This document shows positions 27,793-36,816 of a stretch of 64,000 bases of DNA, piece after piece. The notes under the pieces are model-generated. The model ran no database searches, was not told where the DNA came from, and was given only the letters and a program-made list of their open reading frames with translations. Position numbers and translations under genes: made by a program. Source of the DNA: Sporosarcina jiandibaonis. Its GTDB lineage: Bacteria; Bacillota; Bacilli; Bacillales_A; Planococcaceae. Numbering within the stretch: the first letter of the stretch is position 1; the number at the start of each line of letters is the position of its first letter. The stretch lies in assembly GCF_013184495.1 (NCBI RefSeq), contig NZ_JAAOIY010000001.1, positions 1,054,001 to 1,118,000 on the forward strand, written 5' to 3'.

Positions 27793-27819
27793 CATAAGAG
27801 ATTCGGACAGTTTTTACAA
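27791..27819 (-). promoter_or_regulatory. Sigma-A promoter of fabH-fabF
   Basis: On the minus strand TTGTAA (27819-27814), 17 bases, TATGAT (27796-27791). The FapR operator overlaps the start-site region. Confidence 0.65.
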
Positions 27820-27933
27820 CATCTCGACACCAATTCGCCTCAAAAAAACTTTATAATAATTGATTAATTGTTTCCCAAGTGTCAACCCTATGGTATGATA
27901 GTTGAGGAAATAGTAATGTAGAGGTGAACTTAA

Positions 27934-28116
27934 TTGAGATTCATTTTAACTTTTGTATGGTCTTTCGCTTTAGTAACATTGCTTAATTACGTCGTTGGAG
28001 CGATTGCAAACGTAAAATTCAATTTTGAAGCAGGCATCATTTTATCAGTAGTTGTAGGAATTTTAGTAATTCTCATTGGCGAATCAATGCCAAAAGGACC
28101 TATTTCGGATAATTAA
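27934..28116 (+). CDS. yjzD: DUF2929 small membrane protein (YjzD-like)
   Basis: 60 residues with two hydrophobic helices (residues about 3-24 and 33-50) separated by a short NVKFNFEAG turn, and the C-terminal ESMPKGPISDN tail. This fits the DUF2929 family, found beside fabH in Bacillus. The TTG at 27934 follows AGAGGTG by 6 bases. Role unknown. It is divergent from fabH and ends in a bidirectional terminator. Confidence 0.8.
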   Translation: MRFILTFVWSFALVTLLNYVVGAIANVKFNFEAGIILSVVVGILVILIGESMPKGPISDN

Positions 28117-28119
28117 TTT

Positions 28120-28158
28120 TAAAAAAGCAGCTATGGAAAAGTGCCATAGCTGCTTTTT
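28120..28158. terminator. Bidirectional terminator between yjzD and clpB
   Basis: AAAAAGCAGCTATGG pairs perfectly with CCATAGCTGCTTTTT around a 7-nt loop. Confidence 0.85.
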
Positions 28159-28160
28159 AT

Positions 28161-30308
28161 TTACACTGTTTTATTGACAACAACGAGTTTACCGTTTTGC
28201 ATCGTCAGTAGGAATTCTCCGTTCGGTCCAATCTCGCCTTTTATCAATTCCCCCGCGACGACCGTTTCAACATATCGTTGGATAAATCGTTTCAATGGAC
28301 GTGCACCGAAATCCGCATCTGTCCCTTCTTCGACAATCCAATCCAATACATTTTCATCGTATTTCATCACTATTTCTTGTTCATCAAGTCGCAATACGAG
28401 ATCATCAAGCATTTTCCGTGAAATCTGTTTAAATGCGTCGCCAGTTAATGAATGGAAAATAATTATGTCATCCATTCGGTTCAGTAGCTCTGGCTTGAAA
28501 TGATTTCTTAATTCTGCCATAACCAAATCCTCGGCGGCATGGTTTTCATTCTCATCCAATTCATGAAGTAGATAAGCTGAACCAATATTCGACGTCATAA
28601 TGATGACTGTATTTGTAAAATTAACCAGCCTTCCTTGACTGTCTGTAATTCGGCCATCGTCAAGTACTTGAAGAAGGATATTTGCGACATCCGGATGCGC
28701 TTTTTCAATTTCATCCAATAGCACGACTGAATAAGGATTACGTCGAACGGCTTCGGTTAATTGCCCGCCTTCTTCATAACCTATATATCCCGGCGGCGCA
28801 CCGACGAGCCTAGAAACGCTATGTTTCTCCATGTATTCCGACATATCGATCCGAATGAAATGATCTTCAGAATCAAATAATGTCGCAGCTAATGTTTTCG
28901 CGAGTTCAGTCTTCCCTACGCCTGTTGGCCCGAGAAATAGAAAAGACCCAATTGGTTTGTTCGGATCTTGAATGCCTGCGCGCGCCCGCCACACTGCTTC
29001 TGTTACAAGTTGAACAGCATCATCTTGCCCAATAACCCGTTCTTGAAGAGTTTCACGTAAACGGAGAAGCTTTTCCCGCTCTCCTTCAACTAATTTGGTT
29101 ACTGGAATGCCTGTCCATCTTGCAACAATCGTCGCGATTTCTTCTTCAGTCACTTCCTCACGTAAAAGTCGATTTTCTTTACTATCGAGCAATGGCGCTT
29201 CCAGTTTTTTTAGTTCGGCTTCCATTGCCGGAATTTTTCCGTGGCGAAGTTCCGCCGCTTTATTTAAATCATAGCGATTCTCCGCATCCTCTAGTTCCCG
29301 TCTGAACTGATCGAGCTGTCCTCGTTTTTCTTGAATTTTACTTAATGTTTCTTTTTCCGATTCCCATTGAGCACGCATATCAGCGGATGAATCCTTCAAT
29401 TCTTGTAATTCTTCGCGTAATAGTTCAAGTCTTGTTTGGCTCGCTGCATCTTTTTCTTTCTGCAAAGCTTGCTCTTCAATCTCGAGTTGCATCATTCTCC
29501 GAGTGACAGCATCAAGTTCTTGCGGCATCGAATCGATTTCTGTTCGAATCATGGCACTTGCTTCATCGATTAAATCGATTGCTTTGTCCGGTAAAAATCT
29601 TTCTGTAATATAGCGATTAGACAATGCGGCAGCCGCTACAATCGCTCGGTCATGAATACGCACACCGTGATGCAATTCATACATTTCTTTTAACCCCCGT
29701 AAAATCGAGACGGTATCTTCAACGGAAGGTTCGCGAACCATTACTTGCTGAAAACGACGTTCCAATGCTGGATCTTTTTCGATGTACATTCGATATTCGT
29801 CAAGTGTCGTTGCACCGATACAATAGAGCTCCCCGCGTGCCAACATCGGTTTTAACATATTACCGGCATCCATTGCCCCGTCCGTTTTTCCAGCTCCGAC
29901 AATCGTATGGATTTCATCGATAAAAAGGATAATTTGTCCATCGCTGTCTTTTACTTGTTTCAATACACTTTTCAAGCGTTCCTCAAATTCTCCGCGATAT
30001 TTTGCACCGGCGATGAGCGCGCTCATGTCAAGTTCGAAAATTTCGCGTCCTTTTAACCCTTCTGGAACGTCCCCTTTTACAATTCTTTGTGCGAGCCCCT
30101 CTACGATGGCCGTTTTACCGACGCCAGGTTCTCCGATTAAGACCGGATTGTTTTTCGTTTTCCGCGATAGAATTCTAATTGTATTCCGAATTTCTTCATC
30201 GCGTCCGATGACAGGATCCATCTTGCCGTTTTTCACTTCTTCAACTAGATTGCGACCAAATTGTTCAAGCGGTGTCCGTTCGTCTTCCTGCTGTCCCTGC
30301 ATTCTCAT
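28161..30308 (-). CDS. clpB: ClpB-type disaggregase lacking the N-terminal domain
   Basis: 715 residues, two AAA+ modules. D1: Walker A GEPGVGKT, Walker [10 protein letters not shown], with [14 protein letters not shown] full ClpB middle coiled coil follows (about 260-375). D2: Walker [13 protein letters not shown], Walker [19 protein letters not shown] sensor. No ClpP-binding IGF/IGL loop, so this is a disaggregase, not a protease partner. The usual N-domain of about 145 residues is missing: the protein begins just before D1 with [20 protein letters not shown] is 7 bases before the ATG at 30308 and a CtsR-controlled promoter lies just upstream, so this is no gene fragment. Confidence 0.92.
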   Translation of the reverse strand: MRMQGQQEDERTPLEQFGRNLVEEVKNGKMDPVIGRDEEIRNTIRILSRKTKNNPVLIGEPGVGKTAIVEGLAQRIVKGDVPEGLKGREIFELDMSALIAGAKYRGEFEERLKSVLKQVKDSDGQIILFIDEIHTIVGAGKTDGAMDAGNMLKPMLARGELYCIGATTLDEYRMYIEKDPALERRFQQVMVREPSVEDTVSILRGLKEMYELHHGVRIHDRAIVAAAALSNRYITERFLPDKAIDLIDEASAMIRTEIDSMPQELDAVTRRMMQLEIEEQALQKEKDAASQTRLELLREELQELKDSSADMRAQWESEKETLSKIQEKRGQLDQFRRELEDAENRYDLNKAAELRHGKIPAMEAELKKLEAPLLDSKENRLLREEVTEEEIATIVARWTGIPVTKLVEGEREKLLRLRETLQERVIGQDDAVQLVTEAVWRARAGIQDPNKPIGSFLFLGPTGVGKTELAKTLAATLFDSEDHFIRIDMSEYMEKHSVSRLVGAPPGYIGYEEGGQLTEAVRRNPYSVVLLDEIEKAHPDVANILLQVLDDGRITDSQGRLVNFTNTVIIMTSNIGSAYLLHELDENENHAAEDLVMAELRNHFKPELLNRMDDIIIFHSLTGDAFKQISRKMLDDLVLRLDEQEIVMKYDENVLDWIVEEGTDADFGARPLKRFIQRYVETVVAGELIKGEIGPNGEFLLTMQNGKLVVVNKTV

Positions 30309-30335
30309 AAACAATCACCTTCCACGTATTCGACT

Positions 30336-30352
30336 TTGACTTTCTTTGACTA
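30336..30352 (-). promoter_or_regulatory. CtsR operator of clpB
   Basis: On the minus strand AGTCAAAGAAAGTCAAA is a perfect direct heptad repeat with 3-base spacing, the CtsR box. It lies just downstream of the -10. ClpB expression should be released upon heat shock. Confidence 0.88.
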
Positions 30353-30357
30353 ATTAA

Positions 30358-30386
30358 ATTATATAATGATTTCACCTATGAGTAAA
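30358..30386 (-). promoter_or_regulatory. Sigma-A promoter of clpB
   Basis: On the minus strand TTTACT (30386-30381), 17 bases, TATATT (30363-30358), with the CtsR site covering the start region. Confidence 0.55.
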
Positions 30387-30403
30387 GTGGTTTGATTGGA
30401 TAG

Positions 30404-30448
30404 AAAAAGACTGTACAACTTAGTAAGAAGTCATACAGTCTTTGAATT
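30404..30448 (-). terminator. Terminator of yitW
   Basis: AAAGACTGTA (30406-30415) with TACAGTCTTT (30434-30443); TTTTTC follows on the minus strand. Confidence 0.75.
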
Positions 30449-30460
30449 GTATAAAGCTTT

Positions 30461-30769
30461 TTATCGTACGCCTAATGCCATTTTAGCGTATCGCGACATA
30501 TTGTCTTTTGACCATGGCGGATTCCAAACAATATTGACGTCTACGTCTTTTACTTCCGGAAGCTCCATAAGTTCTTGTTTAATATTTGCAACAATTTGAG
30601 GTCCCATTGGACAGCCCATTGATGTAAGTGTCATTGTTACTATTGCAGTGCCTTCTTCATCTAATTCAACATCATAAACAAGCCCTAGATTTACAATATC
30701 AATCCCAAGCTCAGGGTCAATAACGTTTTCAATTGCGCCCATCATACTGTCTTTCATTTCTTGACTCAT
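30461..30769 (-). CDS. yitW: DUF59/MIP18-family Fe-S cluster assembly factor (YitW-like)
   Basis: 102 residues. VIDPELGIDIVNLGLVYDVELDE and TLTSMGCPMGPQIVANIK, with the conserved Cys in GCPMG, mark the SufT/PaaD-like domain; NIVWNPPWSKDNMS is the usual ending. The protein is thought to help deliver Fe-S clusters. The ATG at 30769 has AAGGGG about 8 bases before it. It follows yitV by 51 bases; yitU-V-W are clustered also in B. subtilis. Confidence 0.9.
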   Translation of the reverse strand: MSQEMKDSMMGAIENVIDPELGIDIVNLGLVYDVELDEEGTAIVTMTLTSMGCPMGPQIVANIKQELMELPEVKDVDVNIVWNPPWSKDNMSRYAKMALGVR

Positions 30770-30820
30770 TGTTTTTACCCCTTCCAATTCAGTTGATACC
30801 CTCATCATAACAGCCAAAGG

Positions 30821-31591
30821 TCATTCATACAAATGACTTGCAAGCCAGTTTACAGAAGAAAGCATACCGGCCCTTGTCACCGCATGGGCTGCAACTTTAT
30901 CCGTCACAAAACGAAGTCGATCAGGGACGTTCTCATAGTCATCTTTTATAGCTTCATAAAACTTATACATCGGTCTGTATGGAACAACAGGATCATTTTT
31001 TCCGTGCCAGAAGAATAGCGGTCTTTGATTCAGCACAGACTGATTCTTTGTAATATCAAATTGTGCTAAATCAGTAAATAACTTCTCTCTCTCATTTTTT
31101 GTCACGGGCAATTTAAACCCTTCCGATTCAAATTGTTTAATCTGCGCTTTTGCTAATTCTACAAATCCGGCTGCGCCCATCATGACAGCAGCAGCATCAA
31201 TCCATTCGTACATTTTCAGCGCGCCTAAAGTTGTAATTCCGCCCATCGATGTTCCGGCAACGCCGATTTTCTTGGATGATAAGAGATTACGGTCGTTAAG
31301 TTCCTTGCGAATGAAAGCCAGTTCTTCAATAGATGTTAATACAATTTCCCAAAATCGAAGTGATAATTCGACTTCATCCAAATTTTCTTCACGCACACCA
31401 TGTAAATATGCATCTGGTAATAATACACGCATCCCTTTTTTCGCAAGATTGTATGCGTAGTGCAGATTATGTTCTTTTGCACTTGTAAATCCATGGAAGA
31501 AGACAACAACCGGGACTTCTTTATGTTCATTTTCTTGTTCTACAATATGTAATAATGGAATTGCTCCCCAAGTTTCTTCATTCAGGATCAT
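30821..31591 (-). CDS. yitV: Alpha/beta hydrolase (YitV-like esterase)
   Basis: 256 residues, no signal peptide. FFHGFTSAKEHNLHYA holds the oxyanion His-Gly; the nucleophile elbow is GTSMGG (Ser about residue 115); FWHGKNDPVVPY provides the Asp and AAHAVTRAG a candidate His. It resembles the prolyl-oligopeptidase-type S9 hydrolases such as B. subtilis YitV. Substrate unknown. It is likely the first gene of a yitV-yitW unit, divergent from yitU. Confidence 0.85.
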   Translation of the reverse strand: MILNEETWGAIPLLHIVEQENEHKEVPVVVFFHGFTSAKEHNLHYAYNLAKKGMRVLLPDAYLHGVREENLDEVELSLRFWEIVLTSIEELAFIRKELNDRNLLSSKKIGVAGTSMGGITTLGALKMYEWIDAAAVMMGAAGFVELAKAQIKQFESEGFKLPVTKNEREKLFTDLAQFDITKNQSVLNQRPLFFWHGKNDPVVPYRPMYKFYEAIKDDYENVPDRLRFVTDKVAAHAVTRAGMLSSVNWLASHLYE

Positions 31592-31727
31592 TCAATCACA
31601 ACCTTTTTTCTTTTCATTTCAGCGTACCAAATTTTTCTAGGAAAAACAAAAAGGTTGTTTAAGCTACTGGCTTCTTTGACTTGGATAATGTCTTAAAGGT
31701 AAACTTATATAATAAAGGGGGATTTTC

Positions 31728-32543
31728 TTGAAACCACATTTAATCGTCCTCGATCTCGACGGGACTTTATTGACAGATGACAAAATAATAACGAAAAAAA
31801 CAGCCCAGACTTTGCAAAAAGCAAAAAGTGAAGGCCATCATGTAATGATTGCAACAGGCAGACCATACCGCGCGACTGAACTTTATTATCGGCAACTTGG
31901 TCTAATTACGCCCGTTGTAAATTTTAATGGAGCTTTTGTGCATCATCCCGGCAATCGTTCTTGGAAAACGATTCATGAAACGCTTTCTCTATCCGTCGTG
32001 AAAGAGGTTGTGGAAGCGATGCAAGAATTTCCGTGGAATAATATGGTCGCTGAAGTCATGGATGATGTTTATGTCCATTATCATGATGAAAAAGTTTTAG
32101 ATAATTTCAAGATGGGTACTCCGAAAGTAACCACTGGCGAGATTCAAAACTATCTAAAAGAAGATCCGACTTCGTTACTTATCCAAGCTGATGAAAGTCA
32201 TGTCAATACGATTGTCCAACATCTCGACCATATTCACGCCGAAGTTGTCGGACATCGCGTATGGGACTCGCCTTTCGGTCATGTTATCGAAGTTTTTCGA
32301 AGCGGTCTGAGTAAAGCAGCTGGTCTATCCCATGTTGCAAAGTGGATGGATATTCCAAAAGAACGCATAATTGCCTTTGGCGATGAAAATAATGATCTTG
32401 AAATGATCGAATATGCAGGAATTGGCGTCGCGATGTCGAACGGGATTGATGAGTTAAAATCGATTGCCGATGAAGTGACTACAAAATCGAATAATGAAGA
32501 TGGCATTGCACAAGTACTCGATGAACGGTTACAATTAAAGTAA
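31728..32543 (+). CDS. yitU: Cof-type HAD-IIB phosphatase (YitU-like)
   Basis: 271 residues. HAD motif I is DLDGTLL (Asp-9 and Asp-11), motif II ATGRPYR, motif III includes KAAGLSHVAKWM, and motif IV is FGDENNDLEMI with GIGVAMSNG. Type IIB cap lies between. Such enzymes dephosphorylate small phosphometabolites such as FMN precursors or sugar phosphates; YitU of B. subtilis has been linked to a riboflavin-pathway phosphatase, so that is a candidate. TTG start with AAAGGGGGA upstream. degV follows after 36 bases. Confidence 0.88.
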   Translation: MKPHLIVLDLDGTLLTDDKIITKKTAQTLQKAKSEGHHVMIATGRPYRATELYYRQLGLITPVVNFNGAFVHHPGNRSWKTIHETLSLSVVKEVVEAMQEFPWNNMVAEVMDDVYVHYHDEKVLDNFKMGTPKVTTGEIQNYLKEDPTSLLIQADESHVNTIVQHLDHIHAEVVGHRVWDSPFGHVIEVFRSGLSKAAGLSHVAKWMDIPKERIIAFGDENNDLEMIEYAGIGVAMSNGIDELKSIADEVTTKSNNEDGIAQVLDERLQLK

Positions 32544-32579
32544 GAATATTGATACAAATAGAAAATGGGGGATCAGTTA

Positions 32580-33431
32580 ATGAGAATATTTGCAGATAGC
32601 GCATCCGATTTGCCAAAATCATTTTTTGATGAAAATGATGTTACGTTAATTCCGCTGCATGTATTAATTGACGGGAAAGAGTATGAGGATATCCTCGAAA
32701 TAGATTCGAGGGAAGTTTACAAAACGATTCGAGAAGGCGGACAACCTAAAACATCACAAATTTCGCCCGAAGAATTGTTGGAGAGATGGACCGAACTTTC
32801 GAAATCTGGAGAAGAAGGCATTTATATTGCGTTTTCATCTGAATTATCGGGTACATATAACACCGCGGTAATGATGCGCGACCAAGTCAAAGAGGAAAAC
32901 GAAAATTTAAACTTGATCATCGTGGATTCCAAATGCGCCTCACTTGGATATGGACTTCTTATTAAAGAAGCCGTTCGACTTCGTAATGCGGGCGAAACGT
33001 TGGAAGAAATCGAAGAAAAGATTCGTTTTATGTCCGAACATATGGAACATCTATTTACCGTAGAAGATCTCGATTATATGGCACGCGGAGGAAGAGTGTC
33101 GAAGGCAAGCGCATTCATCGGCGGATTACTAAATATTAAACCGCTATTGCATGTAGAAGATGGAAAACTAGTCCCTATTGAAAAGCATCGTGGACGTAAA
33201 AGAGTATTGCGCCGAATTATCGAGTTAATGGAGGAACGCGGTGATCATTTGGCCAAACAAACCATCGCGATCAGTCATGGCGATGATGAAGCGATCGCGC
33301 TCGAGTTGAAAGCGTTAGTCGAAGAAAAGTTTAGTCCTAAAAATGTTGAAATACACATGATTGGTTCGGTTATCGGAGCACATGCCGGACCTGGCACAGT
33401 TTCAATATTTTTCCTGAATAAGCTTAATTAA
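32580..33431 (+). CDS. DegV-family fatty-acid-binding protein
   Basis: 283 residues. SASDLPKSFFDENDVTLIPLHVLIDG at the start, KTSQISPEEL, FSSELSGTYNTA, the central YMARGGRVSKASAFIGGLLNIKPLL, and the C-terminal IGSVIGAHAGPGT motif all belong to DegV/FakB. Family members bind a single fatty acid and, as FakB, hand it to FakA kinase. The ATG at 32580 follows GGGGGAT by 6 bases; an ATG at 32565 overlaps the ribosome site and is rejected. No FakA is in the window. Confidence 0.92.
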   Translation: MRIFADSASDLPKSFFDENDVTLIPLHVLIDGKEYEDILEIDSREVYKTIREGGQPKTSQISPEELLERWTELSKSGEEGIYIAFSSELSGTYNTAVMMRDQVKEENENLNLIIVDSKCASLGYGLLIKEAVRLRNAGETLEEIEEKIRFMSEHMEHLFTVEDLDYMARGGRVSKASAFIGGLLNIKPLLHVEDGKLVPIEKHRGRKRVLRRIIELMEERGDHLAKQTIAISHGDDEAIALELKALVEEKFSPKNVEIHMIGSVIGAHAGPGTVSIFFLNKLN

Positions 33432-33455
33432 TACTAAGTTGTAAAGGGTGATAAT

Positions 33456-34781
33456 GTGAAAGTAGTCGTAATCGGTGCTGTCGCGGGAGGATCAACTGTT
33501 TCATCACAAATTAGGCGAGTTCTTCCGAATGCTGAAATCACACTGATAGGTCTGGAAGGAAAAATCGGTTACGGGACGTGCGGGTTACCATATGTTATCG
33601 GCGGTTTAATCGAAGATGAAACAAAAGTGAGCGGCCCGTCTCCTGATAGATTTGGCGAGAAACGCAATATTACGACGCTCACCCGCCACGAAGTTACATC
33701 GATTAACCGAAAAGCAAAAACTGTGGAAGTCCAAAATCTCGAAACGGATGAAGTTTTCACGCTGTCGTACGATAAACTTATCATGTCGACAGGTGGAAAA
33801 TCACGCATACCGGAAATTAAAGGGCTTGGAAAGTTACCTTTGATCACTTTGAAAAGCTTTACTGATATGGAGAAAATCCTGAAATTCATCGAACGAGAAA
33901 AACCCAGTTCATGCGCGATTATGGGCGGCGGCTTTATAGGTATCGAACTTGCGGAGAACTTCAGGCGTTTGGGACTTCAAACTGCGCTTATCGAACGAAA
34001 TGATCGTGTCATGAAAGCAATGGATAAAGAACTTTCGGATATCCTATACAAAGAAATGGCAGATAACGGAGTAGAATTTTATTTTAATGATGAGATTGAG
34101 CGGGTTGAAGGAAAGAAATTGATCATGAAAAATGGGATGAATTTTGAAGTCGACTTTATCGCGGCAAGCATTGGAATCATTCCGAATACAGCGTTAGCTG
34201 AAAGCATCGGATTAACAATCGGCGAAACAGAAGGCATTGTTGTAAATGACTATATGCAAACGAATGACCCTGATATCTATGCGATCGGCGATGTCGCGGA
34301 AACTTCGGATTGGCATACTGGTAAACCTAAAAGGGTTCAGCTCGCTTGGCACGCTCATCGTCAAGCTTATATTGTAGCTAGTCATCTCAGTGAAAAGCCG
34401 GTGAAAATCAACGGGTTTCTCGGCACGACAATAACGAAATTATTTTCATTGACCGCAGGAATGACAGGTCACTCGGAACAAAGCCTAATTGACGAAGGTA
34501 TTGAATTTGAAACGGTTACCTATCAAGGTCGGACCAATGCGGGATATTACCCGGATCACGGAACAATTGCATTGCGCATCCATTACGATCGTAATTCTCG
34601 TTTACTATTAGGCGGACAGGCTGTTGGTAACAAAGGTGTCGATAAGCGCATTGACGTTATTGCAACAGCGATTATGGGGAATATGACCGTAGATGATTTG
34701 GCCGCACTTGAACTTAGCTACTCTCCCCCATATTCCTCACCGAAAGACCCGGTGAACATGCTTGGTTATAAAGCAAAGTAA
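33456..34781 (+). CDS. CoA-disulfide reductase (FAD/NAD pyridine nucleotide-disulfide family)
   Basis: 441 residues. FAD site VVIGAVAGGSTVSSQIRR at the N-terminus; single active Cys-42 in GYGTCGLPYVIGG; NAD site IMGGGFIGIELAENFRRLG (about 150-167); second FAD motif PDIYAIGDVAE; C-terminal dimerisation domain. It reduces CoA disulfide, keeping CoA as the low-molecular thiol in cells without glutathione. GTG start with AAGGGTGAT upstream. It follows degV by 24 bases and is probably co-transcribed. Confidence 0.9.
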   Translation: MKVVVIGAVAGGSTVSSQIRRVLPNAEITLIGLEGKIGYGTCGLPYVIGGLIEDETKVSGPSPDRFGEKRNITTLTRHEVTSINRKAKTVEVQNLETDEVFTLSYDKLIMSTGGKSRIPEIKGLGKLPLITLKSFTDMEKILKFIEREKPSSCAIMGGGFIGIELAENFRRLGLQTALIERNDRVMKAMDKELSDILYKEMADNGVEFYFNDEIERVEGKKLIMKNGMNFEVDFIAASIGIIPNTALAESIGLTIGETEGIVVNDYMQTNDPDIYAIGDVAETSDWHTGKPKRVQLAWHAHRQAYIVASHLSEKPVKINGFLGTTITKLFSLTAGMTGHSEQSLIDEGIEFETVTYQGRTNAGYYPDHGTIALRIHYDRNSRLLLGGQAVGNKGVDKRIDVIATAIMGNMTVDDLAALELSYSPPYSSPKDPVNMLGYKAK

Positions 34782-34796
34782 TTGTCTATTAACAAA

Positions 34797-34838
34797 AAGA
34801 TCCCAAGACGGCAATGTCGCTGTCTTGGGATTTCATTT
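34797..34838. terminator. Terminator between CoA-disulfide reductase and the amylase-like gene
   Basis: GATCCCAAGAC with GTCTTGGGAT(T) around a 12-nt loop; A-run before and T-rich bases after, so usable by both converging genes. Confidence 0.75.
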
Positions 34839-36282
34839 ATTTTTGTTCTTCCGCTTTGTTTTTCTTTCCTCTTCTCCACACTGCCCAAAGGAATCCTAGG
34901 AACAATGTATAAACAAGAATTGAAGCGATTAAATAAGGGATATTAAATCCTTTATCTTCATCTACAATGTATACTTCAGCCAATTCTCGTTCGAGGACAA
35001 CCCGATACTTCCCATCTTTTGATTGTTTAATCATATCGCCACCGACAACGCCGCGCAATCTTTTATTATCTCCGATAACTTCTTGATCAATTTCTAAATT
35101 GTCGGTTTTAGATGTATTATTTAATGCGACAATCCAAGTTTCTTCATCTGACGAACGCTTGAAAACTGTAAAGCCATCTTTGTTATGCAGCATCTCGAAA
35201 TCCCCATTGCGAAGTGTGTCAGATTTGTTCCGCAGCGAGTTTAAATCTCCAATATACTCTTGTAATTCCATATCTGTTTTAAAGTTCGATATTGGATGGC
35301 TTTCAGGTGCTTCTTTCCCGTTAACTGCAATCTCAGATCCATAAGGCATCACCGGAATCCCAGGCAATGTGAATAATGCAGTTGTGGCTACTTTCCATCT
35401 AGTCGGCGGAAACATTCTCAAGGTAAACATTTCATACGTAAAGCGAGGCCCTGTCAATTCATCGAATTGGATGATGTCCGTTTCGTTTTCATCTTCAAAT
35501 AACTGAAGAGGTGATGAATCGGGATCGACTTGGACATACGACTGTTTGAGTGCTTTCATTTTTTCTATATTAGGCACTGTATCAAAATTAGCGCTCGATG
35601 CTTCTGTCGACATTACATAAATTGTGTCATCTGCCTTTTTAATTTCAGCGATTGCCTCATTTAGAAAGTCTTCATCGAAATCCCCTAATCTTGTTAAACG
35701 AATTCCAGCCAGCTCGTACTTATCCACGAATGAAACAATCGCATCAATGATCATTTCTTTCGCAACTGGACTTGAAATATCCCAGTCAACAGTTCCATCG
35801 CCTGCTGGAATAGACGGTACAAGATCATTCTTCACCCATGCATGATTCTCGCTAACCCCGTTTAATGGAAAATCAGCAACAACGCCGATGTTTTCTTTCT
35901 TTAAGGATTTAATCATGTCAGTAAACTCTTCTTCCGTTCCGAAATGCGGTTCTAACATTTCGTAATCGAGGACTTCGTTTCCGTCATAAGTTGCTGTGCT
36001 GAATACAGGTCCAATTGAAACTAATGTAAAACCCATTTCAACAATATAGTCCAATTTTGCAGCAATGCCTGCGAAATCTCCGCCGCTAAATGCGTTCATA
36101 TCTCGAGGATTAACGCCTTCATTATTGTCGTAATTCCCGTCATTAAATCGATCGACCAGTAAATCGTATATGCTTTCATCTTGTAGCGTTCGATCATTTT
36201 TTGCGAATACCCCTGTTGGATAAATTATAGATAAAATCAAAGTCATTGATAATAGTAGCCCAAACCATGTATTACTTTTCAC
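34837..36282 (-). CDS. Membrane-anchored GH13 alpha-amylase-like protein, probably inactive
   Basis: 481 residues. Signal peptide (residues about 5-27), a GH13-like barrel (DRFNDGNYDNN, FAGIAAKLDYIVEMGFTLVSIGPVF, VVADFPLNGVSENH), a beta C-domain, and a C-terminal helix (IPYLIASILVYTLFLGFLWAVW) followed by basic residues. So it is an exported protein held at both ends or by the C-terminal helix. Region II reads GIRLTRLGD where active enzymes have G-F/I-R-x-D; the nucleophile Asp is replaced by Thr. Region IV (NHD) is not found. A non-catalytic sugar-binding or structural role is likely. GTG start with AGGAGG upstream. Confidence 0.82.
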   Translation of the reverse strand: MKSNTWFGLLLSMTLILSIIYPTGVFAKNDRTLQDESIYDLLVDRFNDGNYDNNEGVNPRDMNAFSGGDFAGIAAKLDYIVEMGFTLVSIGPVFSTATYDGNEVLDYEMLEPHFGTEEEFTDMIKSLKKENIGVVADFPLNGVSENHAWVKNDLVPSIPAGDGTVDWDISSPVAKEMIIDAIVSFVDKYELAGIRLTRLGDFDEDFLNEAIAEIKKADDTIYVMSTEASSANFDTVPNIEKMKALKQSYVQVDPDSSPLQLFEDENETDIIQFDELTGPRFTYEMFTLRMFPPTRWKVATTALFTLPGIPVMPYGSEIAVNGKEAPESHPISNFKTDMELQEYIGDLNSLRNKSDTLRNGDFEMLHNKDGFTVFKRSSDEETWIVALNNTSKTDNLEIDQEVIGDNKRLRGVVGGDMIKQSKDGKYRVVLERELAEVYIVDEDKGFNIPYLIASILVYTLFLGFLWAVWRRGKKNKAEEQK

Positions 36283-36538
36283 AAATAAATCCTCCTAATT
36301 AACGAACTATCACTCTTCATTTTAACAAACGAAATGAGTAGTGGCTATTCTTTCATCAATAAATTGATCGTTGATTGTAGAAATGGGGCGGATATGTGAA
36401 ATATAAGTGCTAGTTGATTTTTCGTTTCGAACGGCCCCTTACTTCTTCTACTCGTCGCTAGGTTCATGGTCATTGAGAAATTCATTACGGCAGTATTTAT
36501 AAAATCCATTATTCAAGTAGTCGTCTTTTATAAGAACC
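36283..36538. other. Intergenic stretch upstream of the amylase-like gene
   Basis: About 250 AT-rich bases. A minus-strand frame reading out of the repeat (stop at 36448) ends in DYLNNGFYKYCRNEF; it starts inside the repeat without a ribosome site, so I do not call it. No other gene seen. Confidence 0.4.
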
Positions 36539-36665
36539 GTTGATTTCCGTTGCGGGCGAGCGCTTTCCTGCGGGCGAGCGCCAAGCCTCCTCGTCGCTGC
36601 GCTCCTGCGGGGTCTCGGCTGTCTCGCTGATTCCGCTGGAGTCGCCACCCTCCACTCCAATCAAC
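36539..36665 (-). repeat. Dispersed intergenic repeat, copy 2 (compact)
   Basis: Read on the minus strand it begins TTGATTGGAGTGGAGGGTGG, has CGACTCCAGCGGAATCAGCG, GAGACCCCGCAGGAGCG, CGACGAGGAGGCTTGGCGC, and ends near CGGAAATCAAC. Its arms match copy 1 at 3004-3268. Its GC content is far above its surroundings. This form is a common structured intergenic element in Bacillaceae; origin and function are unknown. Confidence 0.8.
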
Positions 36666-36742
36666 TAATTTCTCTAATTTATTAAAGTTATATCGAATGC
36701 TACAACATATCTTCCTGATCATTTTAATAATAGAAACGTAAA

Positions 36743-36788
36743 ATAAAAAGCATGATAGGAATATAAAAATTCCCACCATGCTTTGAAT
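36743..36788 (-). terminator. Terminator of yisL
   Basis: AAAAGCATG with CATGCTTT as outer stem and GGAAT/ATTCC inside; CTTTTTATTTT follows on the minus strand. Confidence 0.7.
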
Positions 36789-36816
36789 TGTTAAATAGTC
36801 CGGCTTTTTTTCTTAA

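Noticed and set aside
36448..36779. Two minus-strand frames of 70 and 83 codons over the repeat
   Set aside because: They start inside or run through the repeat, are rich in Arg/Ala from GC-rich DNA, and lack ribosome sites.
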